From positions 1-14,490 of the forward strand of contig DDKG01000146.1 in NCBI GenBank assembly GCA_002339265.1: a DNA stretch of 14,490 bases, read 5' to 3'. The DNA is from Massilia sp. UBA2604 (GTDB taxonomy: Bacteria; Pseudomonadota; Gammaproteobacteria; Burkholderiales; Burkholderiaceae_D). The notes beneath the pieces are model-generated. The model was not told the DNA's origin. It did no database searches and saw only the letters and a list, made by a program, of their open reading frames with translations. How positions within the stretch are numbered: position 1 is the stretch's first letter; every line of letters begins with the position of its first letter. The position numbers and the translations under genes were made by a program. Positions 1 through 6,502 of this stretch are shown piece by piece.

Positions 1-77
1 TGGTTGCGGGGACAGGATTTGAACCTGTGACCTTCGGGTTATGAGCCCGACGAGCTGCCAGACTGCTCCACCCCGCG
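1..77 (-). tRNA. Initiator tRNA-fMet (anticodon CAU)
   Basis: Read on the minus strand this is a complete 77-nt cloverleaf with the CCA end encoded. The anticodon CAT lies at 41-43 in the loop CTCATAA. The initiator hallmarks are visible: an unpaired C1 opposite A72 at the top of the acceptor stem (CGCGGGG against CCCCGCA), an A11:T24 pair in the D-stem, and three consecutive G:C pairs (GGG/CCC) next to the anticodon loop. The T-arm is ACAGG-TTCAAAT-CCTGT. These identity elements mark the formyl-methionine initiator and rule out elongator Met and the tRNA-Ile that reads AUA. It delivers fMet to the ribosomal P site at start codons. Confidence 0.97.
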
Positions 78-90
78 TCTGATGAAATGA

Positions 91-119
91 ATTATACGCC
101 CATTCCCCTTATTAGGCAA
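91..119 (-). promoter_or_regulatory. Sigma70 promoter of the tRNA-fMet gene
   Basis: On the minus strand a perfect -10 TATAAT (96 to 91) is preceded by the -35-like TTGCCT (119 to 114) with a 17-nt spacer. Transcription would start near 84, leaving a leader of about 7 nt before the mature 5' end at 77. This geometry is typical of a strong stable-RNA promoter. Confidence 0.8.
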
Positions 120-158
120 ATGCAATACTGTGGCCATGTGCGATTGCAACACGATATA

Positions 159-316
159 AGAACCTATCCCGGTAGGTGGCGGGAAGCTGCTGGCGATGCA
201 TGGCGAGCGTGGGCAAGGCGCGAGGAGGCCGCATGGCTAGCCATGCAACGACGAGCAACGCAGCACACGTTCGTCAGGCGCGCCAGAAGCGACTGCCACC
301 TACCGGGATAGGTTCT
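159..316. repeat. 158-bp imperfect inverted-repeat (palindromic) element
   Basis: The outer arms 159-180 and 295-316 are perfect 22-nt inverted repeats. Each arm contains a near-palindrome around CCTATCCCGGTAGG. Inside them the two halves stay similar: the strand read inward from 294 matches 188-213 at most positions (shared CTGGCG, then about 14 of 17 positions further in). The centre holds a perfect 16-nt palindrome, GCATGGCTAGCCATGC (231-246). The whole element could therefore fold into one long hairpin with small sub-hairpins at its base. Short reading frames cross it on both strands, but they only translate the arms and resemble no protein I know. It has the form of a MITE or a REP/BIME-like intergenic repeat, with no clear flanking target duplication. 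Positions 317-420, between it and the Nudix gene, show nothing clear. Confidence 0.75.
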
Positions 317-420
317 AGCATGGCCTGCGCCAAAAACAGCGCCTGCCCACCACCCGGCCCCTGCCCTATCGGCCCCGCATTCGGTGTAAAGTAAGGGCAA
401 TACCAATTCGTCACACGACC

Positions 421-1002
421 ATGAAATTCTGCTCCGAGTGCGCCCACCCCGTCCTGCTCACCATTCCCGAAGGCGACAACCGGCCGCGCTACGTCTGCAC
501 CCATTGCAACACGATCCACTACCAGAACCCGAAACTCGTCATCGGCTCGATCCCCGTCTGGGAGCACGACGGTCAGACCCGGATCCTGCTGTGCAAGCGC
601 GCGATCGAGCCGCGCTACGGCTACTGGACCTTGCCGGCCGGCTTCATGGAGAACGAGGAGACCACCGAACAGGCGGCAGTGCGCGAGACCGAGGAAGAAG
701 CCGGCGCGCGGATCGAACTGCAACCCTTGTTTACCCTGCTCAACGTGGCCCACGTGCACCAGGTCCACCTGTTCTATCGGGCGCGCCTGCTCGACCTCGA
801 CTACGCGGCCGGCATCGAAAGCCTGGACGTGCGGCTGTTCACCGAAGACGAGATCCCCTGGGACGACCTGGCCTTCCCCACCATCCGCAGCACGCTGGAA
901 CTGTTCTTCGCCGACCGGATCAAAGTGCGCGAGGGTGGCGACTATGGCTTTCACAGCCGCGACATCCATCGCCCGATGATCGCCCCACGCGAACCGGACT
1001 GA
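421..1002 (+). CDS. Zinc-ribbon Nudix hydrolase
   Basis: This 193-residue protein probably hydrolyses a nucleoside-diphosphate-linked substrate (NADH, ADP-ribose or a similar compound) in the cytoplasm; the substrate cannot be read from the sequence. An N-terminal zinc ribbon is formed by C4, C7, C26 and C29. The Nudix box GX5EX7REUXEEXGU is complete from G74 to A96: E80 is at the GX5E position, followed by R88-E89 and E92-E93 as the metal-binding glutamates. Zinc ribbon plus Nudix resembles the NudC-like/COG1051 group, but it is shorter than E. coli NudC. The ATG at 421 has no strong ribosome-binding site, and no other in-frame start is evident upstream. The stop is 1 nt before aat, so the two genes are probably co-transcribed and translationally coupled. 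The link to aat is conserved-looking but functionally unexplained. Confidence 0.9.
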   Translation: MKFCSECAHPVLLTIPEGDNRPRYVCTHCNTIHYQNPKLVIGSIPVWEHDGQTRILLCKRAIEPRYGYWTLPAGFMENEETTEQAAVRETEEEAGARIELQPLFTLLNVAHVHQVHLFYRARLLDLDYAAGIESLDVRLFTEDEIPWDDLAFPTIRSTLELFFADRIKVREGGDYGFHSRDIHRPMIAPREPD

Positions 1003-1003
1003 G

Positions 1004-1828
1004 ATGATTCCCTGGCTCGAGACCGATACGCCGTTCCCCGACGTATCCAAGGCATTGACGGTCGAAGCGCCGGGCCTGCTCGCGGCCGGCGCCGACCTGT
1101 CGCCGCCGCGCCTGCTGCAGGCTTACCGCAACGGCATCTTTCCCTGGTTTTCCGAAGGCCAGCCCATCCTGTGGTGGAGCACCGACCCGCGCATGGTGCT
1201 GTACACGGCCGACTTCAAGGTGAGCGACAGCCTGGCAAAAACACTGCGCAAGGTCGAGCGCAGCCGCGTTGAAGGGGGGCCCGTCGGCGGTCGCCGTTGG
1301 GACGTTCGCTTCGACTCCGCCTTTAGCGACGTCATGCGCGCCTGCGCCGCGCCGCGCCGCGACGGCCCCGGCACCTGGATTTCCAGCGAAATCATCGACG
1401 GCTACAGCGGCCTGCACGCGCTGGGCTACGCCCATTCGTCCGAAGTCTGGCTCGACGGCGAGCTGGTCGGCGGCGCCTATGGCGTCTGCATAGGCCGCAT
1501 GTTCTATGGCGAATCGATGTTCGCGCGCGTGTCCGACGCCTCCAAGGTCGCGCTGGCCTACCTGGTGGCCTTCCTGCGCCAGCACGGCGTGCGGATGGTC
1601 GACTGCCAGCAGGAGACCGGCCACCTGGCCTCGCTCGGCGCGGCGCCGATCCCGCGCAGCCGCTTCCTGGACCACCTGCGCGCCGCCATCGCCGAGCCGC
1701 CTATCGACGACTGGACGGTCATGCCGCCGCTGGCGGCGCCAGGCGGCGCACCGTCCGCCGCGGCCGCAGGCTCTGCGGCTGCGCCCGACAAATCCGGCAA
1801 TTCGCCCGCGATACCGTTGGATGGCTAA
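1004..1828 (+). CDS. aat: Leucyl/phenylalanyl-tRNA-protein transferase
   Basis: Aat moves Leu or Phe from its tRNA to proteins with N-terminal Lys or Arg, marking them for ClpS and ClpAP. Family signatures are clear: NGIFPWF (43-49), WWSTDPR (57-63), [11 protein letters not shown] (97-107), [12 protein letters not shown] (149-160), [10 protein letters not shown] (164-173) and the [15 protein letters not shown] stretch (199-213). At 274 residues it is about 40 longer than the E. coli enzyme. The excess is mostly a low-complexity Ala/Pro/Gly tail after residue 242 that looks disordered. The start ATG follows the Nudix stop by 1 nt, implying coupling. The next gene, bpt, is the complementary transferase for acidic N-termini, so the two supply one degradation pathway. 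Confidence 0.96.
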   Translation: MIPWLETDTPFPDVSKALTVEAPGLLAAGADLSPPRLLQAYRNGIFPWFSEGQPILWWSTDPRMVLYTADFKVSDSLAKTLRKVERSRVEGGPVGGRRWDVRFDSAFSDVMRACAAPRRDGPGTWISSEIIDGYSGLHALGYAHSSEVWLDGELVGGAYGVCIGRMFYGESMFARVSDASKVALAYLVAFLRQHGVRMVDCQQETGHLASLGAAPIPRSRFLDHLRAAIAEPPIDDWTVMPPLAAPGGAPSAAAAGSAAAPDKSGNSPAIPLDG

Positions 1829-1852
1829 CGGTGGCGCGGGCAGGTTTTTCGC

Positions 1853-1884
1853 TAGAATAGGTCCATCACACGTCGTCTCGAGAG
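1853..1884 (+). promoter_or_regulatory. Possible bpt promoter -10 and ribosome-binding site
   Basis: In the 64-bp gap between aat and bpt there is a -10-like TAGAAT (1853-1858) without a recognisable -35 at the usual distance. GAGAG (1880-1884) lies 8 nt before the bpt ATG and can serve as the Shine-Dalgarno sequence. bpt may therefore have its own promoter as well as readthrough from aat. The promoter half of this call is weak. Confidence 0.35.
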
Positions 1885-1892
1885 TTTTTTGC

Positions 1893-2621
1893 ATGACGCA
1901 CCTACACGACCTGCCCTTTGCGACGCTGCAGTTCTACACGACGGCGCCCTATCCCTGCAGCTATCTCGACGCGCGCCAGGCGCGCTCGCAGGTCGCCACG
2001 CCATCGCACCTGATCAATGCCGACGTGTATTCCGAACTGGTCAAGAACGGCTTCCGGCGCAGCGGCATCTTCACCTACCGTCCCTACTGCGACGGCTGCC
2101 AGGCCTGCATCCCGGTGCGCGTCAAATGCGAGGACTTCACGCCCAACCGCACCCAGCGCCGCGCCTGGAAGCGCCATGGCGACCTGGTCGCGATGGTGGC
2201 CAACCTGGCCTTCTCGGACGAGCACTACGCGCTCTACCTGCGCTACCAGACCACGCGCCACGTGGGCGGTGGCATGGACCAGGACAGCCGCGACCAGTAC
2301 GCCCAGTTCCTGCTGCAGAGCCGGGTCAATACGCGCCTGGTCGAATTCCGCGAGCCGGACGGCACCCTGCGCATGGTGTCGATCATCGACGTACTGTCCG
2401 ACGGCCTGTCGTCGGTGTACACCTTCTTCGATCCCGACGTCGAGAACGCCTCCTACGGCACCTATAACATCCTGTGGCAGGTCAACCAGGCCCATGAGCT
2501 GGGACTGTCCTACGTCTACCTCGGGTACTGGATCGAGCAAAGCCCGAAGATGGCCTACAAGATCAACTTCCGGCCACTGGAAGCCCGCATCGACGGCGAA
2601 TGGGGCGTGCTGCAGCGCTAG
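1893..2621 (+). CDS. bpt: Aspartate/glutamate leucyltransferase (Bpt; ATE family)
   Basis: This 242-residue protein belongs to the arginyltransferase (ATE) family. The bacterial Bpt branch uses Leu-tRNA to add leucine to N-terminal Asp or Glu, creating ClpS substrates. It has the N-terminal ATE domain with C22 (PCSYL) and the cluster C66-x2-C69-x2-C72 ([13 protein letters not shown]), then the ATE C-terminal acyltransferase fold with [13 protein letters not shown] (117-129), [10 protein letters not shown] (173-182), [10 protein letters not shown] (187-196) and the YLGYWI motif (209-214). The length is normal for bacterial Bpt. The reading frame is open well upstream into aat, but the homology and the GAGAG ribosome-binding site fix the start at 1893. 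The neighbouring aat supports the N-degron assignment. Calling it an arginyltransferase would be the alternative, but length and context favour Bpt. Confidence 0.95.
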   Translation: MTHLHDLPFATLQFYTTAPYPCSYLDARQARSQVATPSHLINADVYSELVKNGFRRSGIFTYRPYCDGCQACIPVRVKCEDFTPNRTQRRAWKRHGDLVAMVANLAFSDEHYALYLRYQTTRHVGGGMDQDSRDQYAQFLLQSRVNTRLVEFREPDGTLRMVSIIDVLSDGLSSVYTFFDPDVENASYGTYNILWQVNQAHELGLSYVYLGYWIEQSPKMAYKINFRPLEARIDGEWGVLQR

Positions 2622-2695
2622 AACATCACTGGCATGTGATACAAGTGCTAACAAAGTCGTTGACACTCAAATACGTATGCCGCAGCGCATCAAGT

Positions 2696-2728
2696 TAGAA
2701 TGACGGGGAGATCACCATTGAGTTCCCC
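2696..2728 (+). promoter_or_regulatory. pyrD leader: -10-like hexamer and hairpin abutting the start codon
   Basis: TAGAAT (2696-2701) is a good -10 candidate, and transcription 6-8 nt downstream would start at or just after the end of the G-run at 2705-2708. The sequence GGGGA (2705-2709) is complementary to UCCCC (2724-2728), which touches the pyrD ATG. The 14-nt loop contains the weak Shine-Dalgarno GAG (2720-2722). A TTGACA lies at 2660-2665 but is 30 nt from TAGAAT, too far to be its -35. The complementary G- and C-runs are seen directly; the regulatory role is inferred. Confidence 0.4.
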
Positions 2729-3781
2729 ATGCCCGACAAAATTCTGTACTCTCTCGTTCGACCCGCACTATTCTCGCTCGATGCCGAGACGGCCCACAAC
2801 CTGACCCTGCCCATGCTGCGTCGGGCAGCCACGCTCGGCCTGACGGGCGCGTTCAGGAAGCCCCTGCCCGACCCGCGTACCGTCATGGGCATCACCTTCC
2901 CGAATCCGGTCGGCCTGGCCGCCGGCCTGGACAAGGATGGCGCCTATATCGACGGCCTGGCAGCGCTCGGCTTCGGCTCGATCGAGATCGGCACCGTGAC
3001 CCCGCGCGGCCAGGCCGGCAATCCCAAGCCGCGCATGTTCCGCCTGCCGCGCGCGCGCGGTATCATCAACCGCATGGGCTTCAACAACGGCGGCGTCGAC
3101 GCCTTCGTGGCCAACGTCCAGGCCTCGCGCTTCTACCAGGAGCGCCGCGGCGTGCTGGGCCTGAACATCGGCAAGAACGCCGACACGCCGATCGAGCAGG
3201 CCGCCGAGGATTACCTGCATTGCCTGCGCAAGGTGTACCCGTATGCGAGCTACGTGACGGTCAACATCTCGTCGCCCAACACCAAGAACCTGCGCCAGCT
3301 GCAGGGCGCCTCGGAACTGGACGGCCTGCTGTCGCAGCTGAAGGCCGAACAGACGAAGCTGGCCGACCACCACGGCCACTACGTGCCGATCACGCTCAAG
3401 ATCGCGCCCGACGTCGACGGCGACCAGATCCGCGACATCGCCGGCGTCCTGCTGCGCCACAAGATCGATGGCGTGATCGCCACCAACACCACGCTCAACC
3501 GGCGCGACGTCGAAGGCATGAAGCACGCGCAGCAGGCCGGCGGCCTGTCCGGCGCGCCGGTGTTCGAACAGTCGAACATCGTGATCCGCGCGCTCAAGAC
3601 CGAGCTGCGCGACGACATCCCGATCATCGGCGTGGGCGGCATCATGCGCGGCCAGGACGCGAAGGCCAAGATCGCGGCCGGCGCCAAGCTGGTGCAGCTG
3701 TACAGTGGCCTGATCTACGCCGGCCCGGGCCTGGTGCGCGAATGCGCCGACGCGCTGCGCGACAAGAAAAAGAAGAAGTGA
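2729..3781 (+). CDS. pyrD: Dihydroorotate dehydrogenase (quinone), class 2
   Basis: PyrD oxidises dihydroorotate to orotate, the fourth step of UMP synthesis, passing electrons through FMN to the membrane quinone pool. The N-terminal helical segment (residues 1-45, [20 protein letters not shown]) is the membrane/quinone-binding extension that defines class 2. FMN and substrate motifs follow: [13 protein letters not shown] (59-71), MGFNNGG (116-122), the catalytic serine in NISSPNT (179-185, probably S182), KIAPD (224-228), ATNTT (251-255), GGLSG (271-275), GVGGI (301-305) and LYSGLIY (324-330). The 350-residue length is slightly more than E. coli PyrD. It ends in five lysines (346-350), whose purine-rich codons also lie in the ribosome-binding position of the next gene, 2 nt downstream. 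Confidence 0.97.
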   Translation: MPDKILYSLVRPALFSLDAETAHNLTLPMLRRAATLGLTGAFRKPLPDPRTVMGITFPNPVGLAAGLDKDGAYIDGLAALGFGSIEIGTVTPRGQAGNPKPRMFRLPRARGIINRMGFNNGGVDAFVANVQASRFYQERRGVLGLNIGKNADTPIEQAAEDYLHCLRKVYPYASYVTVNISSPNTKNLRQLQGASELDGLLSQLKAEQTKLADHHGHYVPITLKIAPDVDGDQIRDIAGVLLRHKIDGVIATNTTLNRRDVEGMKHAQQAGGLSGAPVFEQSNIVIRALKTELRDDIPIIGVGGIMRGQDAKAKIAAGAKLVQLYSGLIYAGPGLVRECADALRDKKKKK

Positions 3782-3783
3782 GC

Positions 3784-4830
3784 ATGCAACGCAAGAAACT
3801 GGGCCGCACCGACCTCGAGGTGAGCACCGTCTGCCTCGGCACGATGACCTTCGGCGAGCAGAATCTGGAGTCTGAGGCTCATTCTCAACTGGATTATGCG
3901 GTCGAACGCGGCATCAACTTCATCGACACCGCCGAGCTGTATCCGGTGCCGCCGAACGCGGCGACCCAGGGCTCGACCGAGCGCTTCATCGGCTCCTGGC
4001 TCAAGGCGCGCGGCGGGCGCGACAAGCTGGTGCTGGCGACCAAGATCGCCGGTCCGAACGCCAGCCAGGCCTGGATTCGCGGATCGAAGCACAACATTGA
4101 TGCCGCCAACCTGCGCGCCGCGGTCGACGCCAGCCTGCGGCGCCTGCAGACCGACTACATCGACCTCTACCAGCTGCACTGGCCGAGCCGCAACGTGCCG
4201 ATCTTCGGCGCCAACCAGTTCGATCCGCGCAAGGAACGCGACGGCGTGGCGATCGAAGACACGCTGCGCGCCCTGGCCGACCTGGTCAAGGAGGGCAAGA
4301 TCCGCCACATCGGCGTGTCGAACGAAAGCCCGTGGGGCGTGTGCGAGTTCGTCAAGCAGGCCGAGATCCACGGCCTGCCGCGCATCGCCACCATCCAGAA
4401 CCTGTACAACCTGACCGCACGCGCCTTCGAGACCACCCTGCTGGACGAAGTCTGCTACCGCGAGGACGTGAGCCTGCTGGCCTACAGCCCGCTCGCCTTC
4501 GGCCAACTGAGCGCCAAGTACGTCGACGATCCGCAGGCGCGCGGGCGCCTGACGATCTATCCGCCGACCTGGAGCCCGCGTTACCTGCGCCCGGCGGTGT
4601 TCGACGCCACCCGCGAATACGCGGCGCTGGCGCGCGAACACGGCTTGAAGCCGGCGCAGATGGCGCTGGCCTGGTGTTATTCGAGGTGGTTCATGGGGTC
4701 GACCATCGTCGGGGCGACCACGCTGGCGCAGCTCGAGGAAAACATCGATGCGTCGCAGATCGTCCTGAGCGATGAAGTGGTACGCAAGATCGACGAGATC
4801 CACGCCAGGGTCACCAATCCGGGCCAGTAA
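3784..4830 (+). CDS. tas: Tas-like NADP(H)-dependent aldo/keto reductase
   Basis: This 348-residue aldo/keto reductase closely resembles E. coli Tas: LEVSTVCLGTMTFGEQN (11-27), AVERGINFIDTAELYPVPP (39-57), TQGSTE (61-66) and the end IVGATTLAQLEENI. It is a cytosolic TIM-barrel oxidoreductase. The catalytic tetrad is visible as D48, Y53, K87 and H132. NADPH-binding elements include GVSNE near the middle and the GSTIVGATT loop near the C-terminus. The physiological substrate of Tas is not settled; it was found as a suppressor of tyrosine auxotrophy in E. coli. It starts 2 nt after pyrD, so the two are almost certainly one transcript, although no biochemical link to pyrimidine synthesis is evident. 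The 80-bp region after it carries the promoter of the next operon and no clear terminator. Confidence 0.92.
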   Translation: MQRKKLGRTDLEVSTVCLGTMTFGEQNLESEAHSQLDYAVERGINFIDTAELYPVPPNAATQGSTERFIGSWLKARGGRDKLVLATKIAGPNASQAWIRGSKHNIDAANLRAAVDASLRRLQTDYIDLYQLHWPSRNVPIFGANQFDPRKERDGVAIEDTLRALADLVKEGKIRHIGVSNESPWGVCEFVKQAEIHGLPRIATIQNLYNLTARAFETTLLDEVCYREDVSLLAYSPLAFGQLSAKYVDDPQARGRLTIYPPTWSPRYLRPAVFDATREYAALAREHGLKPAQMALAWCYSRWFMGSTIVGATTLAQLEENIDASQIVLSDEVVRKIDEIHARVTNPGQ

Positions 4831-4848
4831 CAATATCTCAGCCGGGTA

Positions 4849-4876
4849 TTGACTTCGGCAACACCTATATAATAAT
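4849..4876 (+). promoter_or_regulatory. Promoter of the iron-uptake operon
   Basis: TTGACT (4849-4854) resembles a -35. Downstream lies an AT-rich tract with TATAAT (4868-4873, spacer 13) and AATAAT (4871-4876, spacer 16); the second spacing is closer to optimal. The exact -10 is uncertain, but any choice overlaps the Fur box. A Shine-Dalgarno AGGTGA (4899-4904) precedes the sigma-factor ATG by 6 nt. Confidence 0.6.
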
Positions 4877-4896
4877 GAGAACTATTCTCAATTATT
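4871..4896 (+). promoter_or_regulatory. Fur box
   Basis: The inverted repeat GAGAA-CTA-TTCTC (4877-4889) is extended on both sides by AATAAT and its complement with one extra base. Aligned to the 19-bp consensus GATAATGATAATCATTATC it matches at 14 positions. It covers the -10 region and the probable start of transcription, the position expected for iron-dependent repression by Fur. Confidence 0.8.
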
Positions 4897-4910
4897 CCAG
4901 GTGATACCGA

Positions 4911-5441
4911 ATGTCGGGCTCCGACACCCTCGCGCAGCCAACGCTGGCCATGCTGTATGCCGACCATCACGGCTGGCTGCACGCATGGCTGCGCCGCAAG
5001 CTGGGATGCGCCTTCACCGCGGAGGACCTGGCGCAGGACACCTTCCTGCGCCTGCTGGTGCGCCCGCGCGCGCTGGATGCCGACAAGAATTCGCGCGCCT
5101 ACCTCACCACCATCGCCAAGGGGCTGGTAGTCGACCACTGGCGCCGCGCCGACATCGAGCGCGCCTGGCTGGCGGCCATGATGGAGCGTCCCGAGGCCTT
5201 CCACCCTTCGGCCGAGCACCAGGCCATCCTGATCGAGACCCTGGTCGAAGTCGACCGCATCCTGGCCGCGCTGGCGGACAAGCCGCGCGAAGCCTTCCTG
5301 CTGGCGCACCTGCACGATCTGACCTACGCCGAGATCGGCGCGCGGCTGCAGGTGTCGGAACGCATGGTCAAGAAGTACATGGCCCAGGCCATGCTGCACT
5401 GCCTGACGGCCGCGTCCTCGTTCCACGCGGCGCTGGCTTGA
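4911..5441 (+). CDS. FecI-type ECF RNA polymerase sigma factor
   Basis: This 176-residue protein has the two-domain ECF layout. Region 2 spans about 14-79, with the core-binding/-10 recognition helix EDLAQDTFLRLL (38-49) and RAYLTTIAKGLVVDHWRR (62-79). Region 4 spans about 112-162, with the helix-turn-helix around LTYAEIGARLQVSERMVKKYM (137-157) for -35 recognition. It has the short linker and composition of the FecI/FpvI/FoxI group (iron-starvation sigma factors). These are released or activated by a FecR protein when a ligand-loaded receptor signals. The neighbours confirm this: fecR begins 2 nt after its stop and an STN-containing receptor follows. A Fur box in front should restrict its synthesis to iron limitation. 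Confidence 0.93.
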   Translation: MSGSDTLAQPTLAMLYADHHGWLHAWLRRKLGCAFTAEDLAQDTFLRLLVRPRALDADKNSRAYLTTIAKGLVVDHWRRADIERAWLAAMMERPEAFHPSAEHQAILIETLVEVDRILAALADKPREAFLLAHLHDLTYAEIGARLQVSERMVKKYMAQAMLHCLTAASSFHAALA

Positions 5442-5443
5442 AT

Positions 5444-6421
5444 ATGCCGGACACCCGCGACATCCCCTACGCCACCCTCGAGCAGGCTGCCGAGTGGTAT
5501 GCCACCCTGCGCGCGGATGCGGTCGACGAGAACGAACGGCGGCGCTGGCAGGACTGGCTGGCGCGCGACGCCGGCAACCGCCAGGCCTGGGCGCGGGTCG
5601 AAGCCATCAGCCAGAACGTCGCCATCGCCCGGCAGACGCCGGAAGCCTCCAGCGCGGCCCTGCACGCGGCGGGCGCCCAGCGCCAGCGCCGCAAGCTGGT
5701 CAAGACGCTGGCCCTGGCCGCATTCGGCGCCGGCCTCGGCTGGCAACTGGCGCGCACCGAGGACGTGCAGGTGGCCTTCGCCGGCCGGGGCGCATCGCAC
5801 CGCGTCGGCGTCGGCGAGCGCGTCGACACGGTGCTGGCCGACGGCACCCGCCTCTGGTTAGACTCCGGCACCATCCTCGACCAGCGCTTCGACGCCGTGC
5901 AGCGCCTGGTGGTGCTGCACCAGGGGGAGATCTTGCTGCAGAGCGGCCACGATGCGCACCGGCCGCTGGTGGTGCAGAGCCGCCAGGGCAGCATGCGCGC
6001 GCTGGGCACCCGCTTCCAGGTGCGGCAATTCGAGGGCAGCACGCGCCTTGGCGTGAGCGAAGGCCGGGTCGAAGTCACCCCCATCGATGCGCACGGCCCC
6101 AGGCTGATCATCGAAGCAGGGCAGGAAGTGACGTTCACGCGCAGCGAGGTTTCCTTGCCCGGCGCGCTGCCGGCCGCGCGCGAGGCGTGGACACAGGGCA
6201 TGCTGATCGCCGAAGACCTGCCGCTCGACGCCTTCCTGGCCGAGCTGTCGCGCTACCGGCATGGCCATCTGGGCTGCGATCCCGCCATCGCGGGGCTGCG
6301 CGTGGTGGGCGCTTTTCCCGTCCACGACACCGACCAGGCGCTCGCCATGCTGGAAGCGGCGCTGCCGGTGCGGGCGCGGCGCGTACTGCCGTGGTGGGTC
6401 ACGGTCGACGCGAAAAAATAA
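5444..6421 (+). CDS. FecR-type anti-sigma factor / transmembrane signal transducer
   Basis: This 325-residue protein carries the receptor signal across the cytoplasmic membrane to the sigma factor encoded just before it. The N-terminal cytoplasmic part (about 8-55, with EQAAEWYATLRAD and the WLARDAGNRQAWARVE stretch) is the FecR N-terminal (DUF4880-type) domain that contacts the sigma factor. A single membrane helix runs from about 85 to 103 (LVKTLALAAFGAGLGWQLA). The periplasmic FecR domain (about 115-215) contains GVGERVDTVLADGTRLWLDSG-like sequence and the LGTRFQVRQF motif (187-196). The C-terminal part (about 250-325) resembles the STN-like domain that receives the receptor's signalling domain. 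The ATG at 5444, 2 nt after the sigma stop, is chosen because the homologous N-terminus starts there, although the frame is open further upstream. Confidence 0.92.
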   Translation: MPDTRDIPYATLEQAAEWYATLRADAVDENERRRWQDWLARDAGNRQAWARVEAISQNVAIARQTPEASSAALHAAGAQRQRRKLVKTLALAAFGAGLGWQLARTEDVQVAFAGRGASHRVGVGERVDTVLADGTRLWLDSGTILDQRFDAVQRLVVLHQGEILLQSGHDAHRPLVVQSRQGSMRALGTRFQVRQFEGSTRLGVSEGRVEVTPIDAHGPRLIIEAGQEVTFTRSEVSLPGALPAAREAWTQGMLIAEDLPLDAFLAELSRYRHGHLGCDPAIAGLRVVGAFPVHDTDQALAMLEAALPVRARRVLPWWVTVDAKK

Positions 6422-6502
6422 ATCGTTCAACGGTTCCCTTTTTTTCACGCCGCCCGGAAAGCAGGGTGAAGACCTTTTATCCTGCCCTTTCCGAAAGCCC
6501 GT

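Noticed and set aside
87..406. Short open frames on both strands across the tRNA-Nudix intergenic region
   Set aside because: They translate the inverted-repeat arms (both strands give the same RTYPGRW-like peptide), have no ribosome-binding sites and show no protein-like composition. They are by-products of the palindrome.
2625..2640. ATCAC/GTGAT inverted repeat after bpt as a terminator
   Set aside because: The stem is only 5 bp, is not GC-rich and is not followed by a T-run.
2660..2665. TTGACA as the -35 of the pyrD promoter
   Set aside because: It is 30 nt from the best -10 (TAGAAT at 2696), and nothing -10-like lies at the proper distance, so it cannot be paired with confidence.
3220..3783. 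Open frame extending the tas coding region far upstream into pyrD
   Set aside because: The upstream part is Arg/Pro-rich out-of-frame translation of pyrD. Tas homology starts at the ATG at 3784.
6439..6445. Run of seven T after fecR as an intrinsic terminator
   Set aside because: No stable GC-rich hairpin precedes it; only a 4-bp stem can be drawn.
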